From the NCBI RefSeq assembly GCF_018918075.1, contig NZ_JAHLPW010000008.1, positions 103,741 to 167,740 of the forward strand: a stretch of DNA of 64,000 nt, written 5' to 3'. The notes under the pieces are model-generated. The model saw nothing but the letters and a program-made list of their open reading frames with translations. It ran no database searches and was not told the DNA's origin. This DNA is from Virgibacillus sp. MSJ-26. GTDB taxonomy: Bacteria; Bacillota; Bacilli; Bacillales; Amphibacillaceae. Of the stretch, positions 1 to 8,582 are shown piece by piece. Position 1 is the stretch's first letter. Every line of letters begins with the position of its first letter. A program made the translations under genes and the position numbers.

Positions 1-11
1 GCATAAATAAA

Positions 12-860
12 ATGACTAATATAAAATCCATGTTATTGAATGACGGAAGTAGTTTGCCGGCAATTGCTTTTGGAACAGTAAATGTTAAAGGGGCTCCTGG
101 CCTTTATGATGTATTAAACGCCATTGAATCGGGATATCGATTGATTGATACATCAACGAACTATAATAATGAAGGAATGGTTGGAGAAGCGCTGAGACGA
201 ACCTCAGTCCCTCGGGAAAAATTAATGATTAGCTCTAAACTACCGGGTGCTGCTCACTCCTATGATGACGCGATTCAAATGATTCAGGAGTCATTGTATC
301 GGATAGGTATTGACTATTTTGATAAATATCTAATTCATTGGCCGCTGCCTAAACAAGACAAATACGATGAGGCGTGGCAAGCTTTAGTGGACGCACAGAA
401 GTTTGGCTTAATTAAAACAATCGGTGTATCTAACTTTTTACCAGAACATCTTGACCGAATCATTGAAAAAACAGGTGTCACCCCTGCTACTAATCAAATC
501 GAACGTCATCCCTATTTTAATAATAAAAAACTCGTAGAAGAGAATAAGAAACGAGGCATTGTAACCGAAGCATGGAGTCCTTTAGGCCGTGAATTAAACG
601 ATGTGCTTGAAAATGATACGATTATGTCACTTGCAAAGAAATATAATAAAAAGCCAGCACAAATTATTGGGCGTTGGAATATGCAAAATGATGTATTACT
701 TGTTGTGAAGGCATCCTCTCCCCAACACCAAAAAGAAAATTTAAATTTGTTCGATTTTGAACTAAACAATGAAGATATGAAGCAAATCGATAGTTTGGAT
801 AAAGGGGAACCTGGAAGGGTCGAAGGACAACATCCGAATGAATATGAAGAGTTTGACTAG
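12..860 (+). CDS. Aldo/keto reductase
   Basis: This is an NAD(P)H-dependent aldo/keto reductase of 282 residues, the usual length for the family, acting on aldehydes or ketones in the cytoplasm. The catalytic tetrad is visible: Asp46 and Tyr51 in LIDTSTNYNNEG, Lys76 in ISSKL and His109 in LIHWP. The substrate motif GVSNF follows near residue 140. The ATG at 12 is used, but only 11 bases precede it in the window, so the promoter and ribosome binding site cannot be judged. A P450 gene starts 71 bases downstream on the same strand and may be co-transcribed. A paralogue of almost the same length lies on the minus strand at 24373-25215. The substrate cannot be told from sequence. Confidence 0.93.
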   Translation: MTNIKSMLLNDGSSLPAIAFGTVNVKGAPGLYDVLNAIESGYRLIDTSTNYNNEGMVGEALRRTSVPREKLMISSKLPGAAHSYDDAIQMIQESLYRIGIDYFDKYLIHWPLPKQDKYDEAWQALVDAQKFGLIKTIGVSNFLPEHLDRIIEKTGVTPATNQIERHPYFNNKKLVEENKKRGIVTEAWSPLGRELNDVLENDTIMSLAKKYNKKPAQIIGRWNMQNDVLLVVKASSPQHQKENLNLFDFELNNEDMKQIDSLDKGEPGRVEGQHPNEYEEFD

Positions 861-931
861 GAATAAAAAATGATTCATATACCAAAAGTAACTTGATATT
901 GTAGAAATCATAAGAAGCAGGAGGATAAGCA

Positions 932-2191
932 GTGAAACAAGTACCAAAAACTAAAATAAAACTAACAGAGACAAAGGAATTAATCCATCAAGGGTATAAT
1001 CTTTTAAGACAACTTCGCGAGGATGTTGATGCTCCAGTAGTAAAAGCTGAATTTTTAACCGAAGATATTACTGCTATCTATGGAGAAGAGGCAGCCCGTA
1101 AATTTTACAAACCGGAAAACTTTACACGTGAAGGAGCCATGCCGAAGCCAGTCTTAAAAACTTTATTCGGCGAAGATGGAGTTCAAACCTTAGATGGTAA
1201 GGAACACCATCATCGGAAGAACTATTTCATGGATTTAATGACCCCAGACAGGATGGAAGATTATCGTAAAATATTGGACAGAAATCTAACGACAGAATTA
1301 GATAAGCAACATGGTGAATTTGAGTTATTTGATCTAGCAAATAGAGTTCTATTTAACTCTATCTGTGAATGGTCTGGAATTAATGTAGACAAATACGACT
1401 TGAAAACACTGGACAAACTTGCCCATAACCAAATCTCCATGATTAGTGGTGCGGTGACTTCTCCAACAGATCACATAAAAGGGATAACTGATCGAAATAA
1501 TTCGGAAAAGTGGGCTCAAGATCTCATTAAAGAAGCACGTGAACATCCAGTAGCTGAGGAAGAAAATCGGGCTTTATATACTTTCGCCAATGCGACAGAT
1601 CTTGATGGGGAATTGTTGCCAATCGACGTAGCGGCCGTTGAATTGTTAAACATCATTCGACCAACTGTTGCTTTAACGGTTTGGATGGTTTTGATGGGGC
1701 ACGCGCTTTTTGCTGAACAGGATGTTTATGATAAGTTAAAAGCTGATTTTGACAACTTGCAAGATCCCTTCATTCAAGAAATGCGTCGTTACTATCCGTT
1801 TTTCCCAATGCTACCAGCAATTGCCGTGAATGATGTAGAAATTAACGGGTATCAGATTCCAAAAGGTAGTTGGGTTGTATTAGATTTATATGGTACAAAT
1901 CACGACGAGCGTACCATCGCTTCCCCAGAGCAATTTGATATCGAGCGATATATCGGTAAAGCAAAAGACATATCATATGAAGAAGAATACGATATGATTG
2001 CGCAAGGAGGCGGGAAATTCAGGGAAATGCACCGCTGTGCCGGAGAATGGATTACGCTTCATAGCATGCGTGTTTTTTCTGATCACTTGGTTAATAAATA
2101 TGAATTTACTGTACCAAAGCAAGATTGGACGATACCCATGGATCAATTCCCGACTTACCCAAACAGTAAAGCGTTGTTATTTAAAGATTAA
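932..2191 (+). CDS. CYP152-family cytochrome P450 (fatty acid peroxygenase/decarboxylase type)
   Basis: A 419-residue soluble P450 of the CYP152 group (P450BSbeta, OleT relatives), which use hydrogen peroxide to hydroxylate or decarboxylate fatty acids. The group signature Arg-Pro lies in the I helix (NIIRPTVAL, Arg243-Pro244); this Arg binds the substrate carboxylate and replaces the acid-alcohol pair of ordinary P450s. The ExxR motif is EMRR (Glu283-Arg286). The heme-binding Cys369 lies in HRCAGEW. The start is a GTG at 932 with GGAGG seven bases upstream. The region after the gene holds only a hairpin repeat. Family assignment is firm; whether it hydroxylates or decarboxylates is open, and the residue matching the BSbeta distal Gln85/OleT His85 needs an alignment. 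Confidence 0.9.
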   Translation: MKQVPKTKIKLTETKELIHQGYNLLRQLREDVDAPVVKAEFLTEDITAIYGEEAARKFYKPENFTREGAMPKPVLKTLFGEDGVQTLDGKEHHHRKNYFMDLMTPDRMEDYRKILDRNLTTELDKQHGEFELFDLANRVLFNSICEWSGINVDKYDLKTLDKLAHNQISMISGAVTSPTDHIKGITDRNNSEKWAQDLIKEAREHPVAEEENRALYTFANATDLDGELLPIDVAAVELLNIIRPTVALTVWMVLMGHALFAEQDVYDKLKADFDNLQDPFIQEMRRYYPFFPMLPAIAVNDVEINGYQIPKGSWVVLDLYGTNHDERTIASPEQFDIERYIGKAKDISYEEEYDMIAQGGGKFREMHRCAGEWITLHSMRVFSDHLVNKYEFTVPKQDWTIPMDQFPTYPNSKALLFKD

Positions 2192-2235
2192 ATTAAACAA
2201 TGTAGATGACCCATTTAATGATTTTGGGGATCCAA

Positions 2236-2312
2236 TTCATCCTCCCTGGAATTCCACATAATCCATTTTTCAGGGAGGTAAAAAGTGCACCCTATCTGAA
2301 ATCCTATTCGGT
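2236..2312. repeat. Single copy of the CCAGGTAGG/CCTCCCTGG hairpin repeat family
   Basis: CCTCCCTGG is followed about 20 bases on by CAGGGAGG, forming an inverted repeat, and then by a GTGCACCCTATCTGAAAT tail. The same tail and arms recur at 12043-12222 and 18105-18358. The rest of the 553-base gap 2192-2744 is AT-rich and shows nothing else supportable. Confidence 0.6.
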
Positions 2313-2744
2313 ATTGCTTCACAGGGCAAGTTTTTAAAAAAGGTCTTGGTATAATTATTTCTGCTAATCCTCACTATATTTTTGAGGTATTTCTTTTTAT
2401 TTAGTCGCAGCAGTTCTATTCAAGTTAAACCACGTTCTTCGATGTAAGATAAAAAGTATATTTAAATAGGCTGGAACAGGATCATCTAAATTAAAAACAT
2501 ACTGAAAACTTTGGCTTAGATTGTTTTAGTTCTACCGATAATTATTATAGCTGAATGTCTAGAAATTTATATAGCTGATGTGCTACTTTTAATTTATTTA
2601 AGTAGTAGTTTTACCTCCAAGATAGATTTATTCTTGATTGATTTTGCGAAAGTTAGATTTTATTGTTATGTTTAATAATACGATATGTGTCATAGACCTT
2701 ATAAACGAATGTTACAAATTTTATTTGAAAGGGGTTATGAAAAC

Positions 2745-3278
2745 ATGAAACGTTTATTAGTTTTGGTTGCTGTTTTTCTTTTGTTTTTAGCAGCATGTGG
2801 TGGAAATAATGAAAAAAATGTAAGTGATGACAGTGTTGAGAGTGATAATGATGATACTGTAAGTCCGGGTGATATTATAGAGATTGACGCTAGTGCAAAT
2901 GAAGACAGAGATCATGTTTATGTGGAAGAAGAAATTATTGATGATGACGATGTTTCCCTTACGTTAAATGAAATAAAATATGATCCTGATTCAGAGGAAT
3001 ATAAACTAGATTTTGATATTATAAATAAATTGGATGAAAAAGTAAATATTAATGGAAAAGATTATTATTTTGATGGTGATTCTATTGATGACAGAGGTTA
3101 TTTTAGAAATATGATTGATAGCGGAGATTCCCGTCATACACAAATGCTTATATTAAATCATGAAGATAAATATGATGAGGATTTGCAGGAGTTAGGAGAC
3201 AGTTTGGAATTTTCGATTGAAATATCTGTCGATGATGATTTATTAAATCGTTATGATGTGAAAATTAATATATCTTAA
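2745..3278 (+). CDS. Small acidic lipoprotein, function unknown
   Basis: A predicted lipoprotein of 177 residues. The signal peptide MKRLLVLVAVFLLFLAACGG ends in the lipobox LAAC, so Cys18 should be lipidated and the protein held outside the membrane. A linker rich in Asp, Glu and Ser follows, then a roughly 110-residue domain with alternating beta-like stretches (VSLTLNEIKYDPDSEEYKL, LEFSIEISVDDD), suggesting an immunoglobulin-like fold. The ATG at 2745 is chosen because an AAAGGGG ribosome binding site precedes it and the signal peptide starts there; an upstream in-frame ATG at 2685 would add 20 residues and spoil the signal. The strongly acidic composition fits a salt-tolerant host. I do not recognise a named family. 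Confidence 0.8.
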   Translation: MKRLLVLVAVFLLFLAACGGNNEKNVSDDSVESDNDDTVSPGDIIEIDASANEDRDHVYVEEEIIDDDDVSLTLNEIKYDPDSEEYKLDFDIINKLDEKVNINGKDYYFDGDSIDDRGYFRNMIDSGDSRHTQMLILNHEDKYDEDLQELGDSLEFSIEISVDDDLLNRYDVKINIS

Positions 3279-3432
3279 TATGTTGCGAAAGCAGTATTTT
3301 GCATGAATGAGTTAATCAATATGGAAAAGTAGATTCATGAGCTAGAACAAAATTAAACGCTAAATAATGGTCCTTATAGTTAGACTTATCGTGTTTTTAC
3401 AGCCTTACATAATTGCAAATTAATCCACAATA

Positions 3433-3485
3433 AATTGCACACTGATTCCTTGTGAGTAAGTAGGATCAGTGTGCTTGTATTTTTA
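3433..3485. terminator. Hairpin terminator between convergent genes
   Basis: GCACACTGAT at 3437-3446 pairs with ATCAGTGTGC at 3465-3474, followed by a T-rich run. It lies between the lipoprotein gene and the convergent FUSC gene and could serve both. Confidence 0.75.
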
Positions 3486-3518
3486 AAAATTCTCCTTTAA
3501 TTAGAGAATCATCTTATC

Positions 3519-5471
3519 TTACATAATCGGTGCCCGGGCACTACTTTGCAATGCCTGTTGCAAGTCGGCGATTTCTTTTCGTATTTGTGTATATCCAGTT
3601 ATTTCTGGAATATACCTTGTATTTGGTGCATGTCTTTGTTCGCTTGCCTTGGCCAAGATTTCAAAAACTAAAAGCAATTGTGCAAGGTCTTCATCTTTAA
3701 GAACAGGGCGTTGTTTACGTCTTGAGGAAGATTCCAATAAATAGCCAAGTTGTTCAATCGAAAAAATGACCGGCCAGATAAATTCCAATGCCTTTTTGTC
3801 TTTTGGAATTTCACCTAGAGCTGTCGTATAAACAACTCGGAGATTTGATAAATTGGAGTGCATTTTACGCATTTCCTTGCTACCCTCAAAATCTTGTTCA
3901 GCGGTTTCCTCAGAGAATAACAGCACAAGGAATTGAATTTCTGTACGAATGGTTTTGGCAATCAAATGGGGAAGGCGGCTAGAGGCTGATCGCCTGCTAG
4001 TAAGGAGTACCCCGATTAACCCGATTGCGCAACCAATAAAAATGTCGGTTATCCTAGCTGTAGCAAAGTAACTGACGTTGTGAATTTGTGTTGTATTTTC
4101 CGCCATAAAAATAGCATTCGGCGTGATAAAGAAAACAGCTAACGCATAATTTCGAACAATAAATGCCTCAGTTAAAAAAGTTAATGTTAAGATAATCAAC
4201 ACAATAAAAATTCCATCCGGATGCGTTGATAACAAGGCGCTAGCAATAAGAACCCCAATAATGGTACCAAATGTCCGCTGAATCGCACGATGAAAGGTCG
4301 TCATAATCGTCGTTCCCAACATGACTGCCGCACAGGATAAGGGGATCCAATACGATCGATCAAAGTTAAAGCTAAAGGCAATTAACGCAGCAATCATCAG
4401 AATGAATCCGTAGCGAAGCGCATAAATAAACACAATGGAATTCCTATGTAAACAGTCACTTAAAACATCCTTCAAAGGACGCTTTTTAACTGCAATGTCC
4501 CTATCCATCATGGAGGGAGATTTGTTAACAACAGCTACTGCTTTCCGTATATTTGTCACTAAACGTCCCATTAATTCATCGGTTGGATCAATTTCCTGTA
4601 GAGTTAATAAATCGTTGTCCCCAATTGATTCCGTGACTTTTCTTAATGAGTCACCTAATTCTGCAGGGAGCTTCTTATCTGCATCTGTATAAAATTCCAG
4701 TACCTCAGAGAAAATAATATTCGCTCGTTCATATAACAAATAGAGTTGTTTGTAGACAGGAGATTTTTGTCTCGGGATATACCCTGCCAATAGCGTATCT
4801 TCTGCATTTCGGATGGTCAGTAATGTTTGCTGTCTGGAGGAAGCAAAATTTGAAGTACCGACTGTATCTAATAGCGTGGCTAACTGACGATAAACTTGTT
4901 TCATGGCCGTTATTTCCGGTCCATGAAAGTTAACAAGGCTTCCTGCCATAGCCACAAGCCATGACAAGGCTCCACCAACCAATACTAAACCAGCACGAAT
5001 GGGTGCAAGCGATGGATCCACCGGCATGGCGGTTGTCATTGAAAAGGTAAGCACGAAAAATACTGCTGCCGGACCAGGGATTTTCAAAGCCCCGAAAATA
5101 AATGTTACTATCGCGCCAATTAAACCAAGCATCAATGCTATTCCGTATGGGTGTGGTGTAAGTAATGTACCCAACCCAACCGATAAAGCAATCCCAATCA
5201 TGATAAAAAAGAGTTTTTTTGCACGTTGTGCGTACGGCTCATTAAACATATAAAGAAACGTAAACGCACCAATTCCCATTAATAACCCTTCTTGCAGGTG
5301 ACCAACCAGTAGTCCGATGAATGGCGGTGTAGCCATGCATATTCCAGCTTGAATGGCTTTCCACCATGGAAATGGATTTTTTTTAATGATAAACGCTTGT
5401 TTAATAACGGAAAATAGGTTGAAGGATTCAGCGGATGATGCAGGTACCGAACTTCTTTGTTGTTTTGTCAT
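3519..5471 (-). CDS. FUSC-family membrane protein (aromatic acid exporter type)
   Basis: A 650-residue inner-membrane protein of the FUSC/aromatic-acid-exporter superfamily (YccS, AaeB and fusaric acid resistance relatives). Two clusters of hydrophobic helices are visible, residues about 40-180 and 350-480, each followed by a soluble helical domain; this two-half arrangement is typical. The second half has the characteristic DRSYWIPLSCAAVML stretch after the first helix. The start ATG at 5471 has AGGAGGG about ten bases upstream. The gene stands alone and ends at a shared terminator near 3433-3485. Family members export aromatic or weak organic acids; the substrate here is unknown. Confidence 0.82.
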   Translation of the reverse strand: MTKQQRSSVPASSAESFNLFSVIKQAFIIKKNPFPWWKAIQAGICMATPPFIGLLVGHLQEGLLMGIGAFTFLYMFNEPYAQRAKKLFFIMIGIALSVGLGTLLTPHPYGIALMLGLIGAIVTFIFGALKIPGPAAVFFVLTFSMTTAMPVDPSLAPIRAGLVLVGGALSWLVAMAGSLVNFHGPEITAMKQVYRQLATLLDTVGTSNFASSRQQTLLTIRNAEDTLLAGYIPRQKSPVYKQLYLLYERANIIFSEVLEFYTDADKKLPAELGDSLRKVTESIGDNDLLTLQEIDPTDELMGRLVTNIRKAVAVVNKSPSMMDRDIAVKKRPLKDVLSDCLHRNSIVFIYALRYGFILMIAALIAFSFNFDRSYWIPLSCAAVMLGTTIMTTFHRAIQRTFGTIIGVLIASALLSTHPDGIFIVLIILTLTFLTEAFIVRNYALAVFFITPNAIFMAENTTQIHNVSYFATARITDIFIGCAIGLIGVLLTSRRSASSRLPHLIAKTIRTEIQFLVLLFSEETAEQDFEGSKEMRKMHSNLSNLRVVYTTALGEIPKDKKALEFIWPVIFSIEQLGYLLESSSRRKQRPVLKDEDLAQLLLVFEILAKASEQRHAPNTRYIPEITGYTQIRKEIADLQQALQSSARAPIM

Positions 5472-5831
5472 AAGGTTGAATCCCTCCTAGTTGTAAAAAT
5501 AAATAGGCCCCGATTCGATAAGTCAGTCTCTCCTATTATACGCATTAACTACATAAAAACTAAATATTTATGTTTTTATTTTAGCACCTATTCCCTCGAA
5601 AGTTTTCCCCGTCTTCATTAGAGGTGGAGGGTCTGATCCCAACTCATCCATAACAATATTAATTATAAATAGTTATGTGCAATGATTTTTAGTACTAGTA
5701 TGTGTAAATCTGTGTTTAATAAATATGACTCTAAGTAGAATATTCTTTTAAAAAATTCCTTGACTTGAAATGCATTTCATAAATTAGAGTAAAATAAAGA
5801 ACTTAATTTCAACTCAAGGAGGCAAAAACTT
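5472..5831. other. Intergenic region between divergent genes
   Basis: 360 AT-rich bases separate the FUSC gene from the next plus-strand gene. Apart from the palindromic site at 5766-5779 I see no gene, RNA or repeat. Confidence 0.5.
5760..5790 (+). promoter_or_regulatory. Candidate promoter with palindromic operator
   Basis: A TTGACT -35-like hexamer at 5760-5765 is followed directly by the perfect 14-base palindrome TGAAATGCATTTCA (5766-5779). It would lie between the -35 and a poor -10 (TTAGAG), where a repressor could block transcription of the 99-residue protein gene and the regulator gene behind it. The palindrome is seen; its role is inferred. Confidence 0.4.
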
Positions 5832-6131
5832 ATGAAGAGAAATACTTCCATCCAACATGACGAAAATATAATTTCCTCTATTACAGGATTAATGGAAAGC
5901 TTCAACGGAACGTATAATGTACACTTTGGTGATTTGTTATTAACAAATAAAAGATTATATTTAGTTGGCAAAAAGCCAATAAATATTGAAGAGTCTTTGT
6001 GGTTTGATGGAGAGGAAAGGAATATTATACAATCTACATTAATTGTCGGTGAGCATTACATTAAAATAAAGTGGGAATCCAGTGGGAATCTTGTAAATTT
6101 CATTAATGCTTATCGACATCTAAATGTGTGA
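5832..6131 (+). CDS. Small PH-like domain protein, function unknown
   Basis: A 99-residue soluble protein. The motif GDLLLTNKRLYLVGKK (residues about 37-52) is the hallmark strand pair of bacterial PH-like domains (YokE/bPH type), and the length is that of a single such domain. There is no signal peptide or membrane segment. An AAGGAGG ribosome binding site precedes the ATG at 5832. The LacI-family regulator follows 33 bases later on the same strand, so the two are probably co-transcribed from the promoter near 5760. Function unknown. Confidence 0.7.
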   Translation: MKRNTSIQHDENIISSITGLMESFNGTYNVHFGDLLLTNKRLYLVGKKPINIEESLWFDGEERNIIQSTLIVGEHYIKIKWESSGNLVNFINAYRHLNV

Positions 6132-6164
6132 TTACCCCCGATTTCAAGAGATAGGAGCACTCGT

Positions 6165-7112
6165 ATGACAAATATTAATGATATTGCTAAATTAGCAGGT
6201 GTTTCAGTTTCGACTGTTTCTAGAGTACTCAACAATTATAAATATGTTTCTGACGAAAAAAGAGAGTCTGTTTTAAAAGTAATAGAAGAAGTGAATTATA
6301 CACCGAACAAGAATGCAATTGATTTAATTAGAGGAGAAACAAAAACAGTAGGGGTCATACTCCCATATAATAACAATCCAGCATTCGATCAAATGTTAAA
6401 TGGTATTCTTAATATGGCTTCAGAGAATGATTATTCTGTAACTGTACTCCCTTCAAAGTATAGTAAAGAAAAAGAGTTAAATTATTTGCAAAGGTTAAAA
6501 AGCAAATTATTTGATGGTATCATTTTAGCCTCAAGAGCAAATGATTGGGAGACTATCATTCCTTATAGTAATTATGGATCAATTGTATCTTGTGAATACA
6601 CGTATAATAATGAAATTGGTTGTTCTTATAGTGATAGGTATTCTTCTTACCTAGATACCTTTCAATTATTAAAAAAACGTGGACATTGTGCGGTTGCTTT
6701 TACAACTGCCCGATTGGAAAGTAAAAGTACAAAACAAACGATTGAAGCTTATAATGAAGTTTTTGGTGAGCCTCCATCGGATTATCATATTTCTGATTGT
6801 CGATGTTTAAATGACGGAAGTGAAGCGGCGAAAAAACTCTTGCGGTTACCAAAAAGACCAACTGCTATCTATGCAAATGGAGATGAAGTAGCTGGTGGAA
6901 TTTACTTATATGCAAAGTCTCAACAATTTAATATTCCGAATGATTTAGCTATCATTGGTCAAGAAAATCAACCTTCTGGTAGTGTTTTGGGAATAACTAC
7001 CGTTGACCACCAACTAACAAAAGTTGGCAAGGAAGCCTTTAAGCTTGTTTTAAATAGATCTCAAGAAAAAGTAAAAGTACCTTATTTTATTATTGAGAGA
7101 GATTCTGTATAA
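6165..7112 (+). CDS. LacI-family transcriptional regulator
   Basis: A 315-residue DNA-binding repressor or activator of the LacI/GalR family. The N-terminal helix-turn-helix INDIAKLAGVSVSTVSRVLN (residues 4-23) is nearly consensus, with the hinge region to about residue 60. The sugar-binding-like effector domain follows (TVGVILPYNNNPAFDQML onward) and ends near AIIGQENQP and GITTVDHQ, the usual C-terminal landmarks. A GGAG-like site precedes the ATG. No sugar transport or catabolic operon is adjacent, so the target is unclear. The palindrome at 5766-5779 could be autoregulatory, although LacI operators usually have a central CG, which this one lacks. Confidence 0.88.
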   Translation: MTNINDIAKLAGVSVSTVSRVLNNYKYVSDEKRESVLKVIEEVNYTPNKNAIDLIRGETKTVGVILPYNNNPAFDQMLNGILNMASENDYSVTVLPSKYSKEKELNYLQRLKSKLFDGIILASRANDWETIIPYSNYGSIVSCEYTYNNEIGCSYSDRYSSYLDTFQLLKKRGHCAVAFTTARLESKSTKQTIEAYNEVFGEPPSDYHISDCRCLNDGSEAAKKLLRLPKRPTAIYANGDEVAGGIYLYAKSQQFNIPNDLAIIGQENQPSGSVLGITTVDHQLTKVGKEAFKLVLNRSQEKVKVPYFIIERDSV

Positions 7113-7541
7113 CTAATAAAAGTATTTTACTTTTAAGTAAGAGGACTTGTTTTGGAAAGAATTGCTATTAGAAAAAAGCTAAAGTTGAGCCAGATGAATC
7201 GATTATCGGTGCAGCAACTGATCAAAAAAACTTCAGTAGTAAACGAATTGAGTTTTTTTGTTTAGCCTCATGTTGATTGGGATATGCTCTTTGTGTTAGT
7301 TTTAAAATGCTCTTAGGAACTCCAGGTCAATGGGATGGTGTCATACCCGTAATTGTTAGGTATTTCAACAAATAAAGCTGGCTAGTTTGACAATCTCGTT
7401 ATACTAGTTTTATGTTTATTCTTTTTATTAATCTCATGTAACAAAAAGCCACTTATGATCTAGACGTAAAAAAAGTGGCTTTTATGCTGTGTAATGTTAA
7501 ATATTCTATCAACAACATCTCTCACTTCTTCAGTTTTCACC
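7113..7541. other. Gap with possible decayed coding sequence
   Basis: About 430 bases with no intact gene. One plus-strand frame across roughly 7170-7373 reads protein-like, including LLGTPGQWDGVIPVIVRYFN, but carries a stop and has no clear start. It may be the remnant of a lost gene; I cannot name a family. The terminator at 7443-7484 closes the region. Confidence 0.3.
7443..7484. terminator. Bidirectional hairpin terminator
   Basis: AAAAGCCACTT pairs with AAGTGGCTTTT across a short loop, giving A and T runs on both sides. It serves the minus-strand hydratase gene and possibly plus-strand reads. Confidence 0.75.
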
Positions 7542-8318
7542 TCACACAAAAGTAATTTCAGCTTGTCCTAATCTAGAGTATTTGACAGTATATGTCCCTT
7601 TTTCCACAGGAAGTGGTGGTATAAATGTACCTGAGGAGATGACCATATCTTTTTCGAGAGTTTTCCCTTTCTTGGCGAGTTTCTTTGCTAACCATGCTAT
7701 GGATGAAACGGGATTTTCTAAAACAGCAGAAGACAAACCCTCGCTAATTTTTTCTCCATTATGAGCAAGTTCCATGTTTATATTTGCCATTTTTTCAAAA
7801 GACAATGGATCTATTTCATCAGCTACAACGACTAATCCTGTTGCCGTATTGTCAGAAAGTAAATCAGCTAAGGAGAAGTTGGGAAACCAATCAATGTAGC
7901 GCGCATCTGGTACTTCAATCCCGGGTGCTATTTTACTTTTGTTTAAAATTTCCTCTTCGTCAGCCTCTGGTGTCAGGTTTTCGGTCAAAATAAATATAAT
8001 TTCAGGTTCAATCATGGGAGAAAATAAAGATTCTAGTGGAATGGAATCCCCGCTATTTATGACGTGTGAGGCTAGTAACGTTCCATAAGCTGGTTCATGA
8101 GTTGATGCAATAGCTTGGGTTTCAGCACTTGTCATGCTGATTTTATACCCGGCCACTTTATCATTTTCTAGTTTACATTTTCGCTTAATGAATTCCTCTT
8201 GTATGGAATAGGCCGTCTCTTCACTTAAAGTATGAGTGTGACGAATAAATTCAATAGGTTGCTTTGTATCGTGAGATTTTAATAGTTTTTGCGTAATTTC
8301 ATTGACTGCATTAGCCAT
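7542..8318 (-). CDS. 2-keto-4-pentenoate hydratase family protein
   Basis: A 258-residue enzyme of the fumarylacetoacetase superfamily, hydratase/decarboxylase branch (MhpD, HpcG relatives), which act on 2-oxo-dienoates from aromatic ring cleavage. The family pattern is visible: AGYKISMTS near residue 60, then YGTLL, the metal-ligand region PMIEPEIIFIL with its paired Glu residues, and a C-terminal GTYTVKYSRLGQAEITF strand. The ATG at 8318 is chosen: AAGGAG ends eight bases upstream, while the GTG at 8327 overlaps that site. No other aromatic-degradation gene is next to it, so its true substrate is uncertain. It is monocistronic and divergent from brnQ. Confidence 0.83.
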   Translation of the reverse strand: MANAVNEITQKLLKSHDTKQPIEFIRHTHTLSEETAYSIQEEFIKRKCKLENDKVAGYKISMTSAETQAIASTHEPAYGTLLASHVINSGDSIPLESLFSPMIEPEIIFILTENLTPEADEEEILNKSKIAPGIEVPDARYIDWFPNFSLADLLSDNTATGLVVVADEIDPLSFEKMANINMELAHNGEKISEGLSSAVLENPVSSIAWLAKKLAKKGKTLEKDMVISSGTFIPPLPVEKGTYTVKYSRLGQAEITFV

Positions 8319-8582
8319 AATGTTCACTCCTTACAATATGTTTAGAAAGATTTGAAAAGTTACGATTATTGCTATTGTAGCAAACACAGAAAAATTTATG
8401 AAGACAAGCAACGCTGTTTTTAACATGATTAATTTCATTATTGAAAGAAAAAAATTAACCAAATTGTTCGAACATATTGCATATTACGTTAAAATTTGAT
8501 ATGATTCTTCGTATTACAAAACTCGACAAATATTGCACAAATTTGACAGAATTTTGTAACAATAACAGAAAGGTTGATGACA

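Noticed and set aside
8541..8555. CodY-like site upstream of brnQ
   Set aside because: ATTTGACAGAATTTT matches the CodY consensus at only 10 of 15 positions; not strong enough, though brnQ is a common CodY target.
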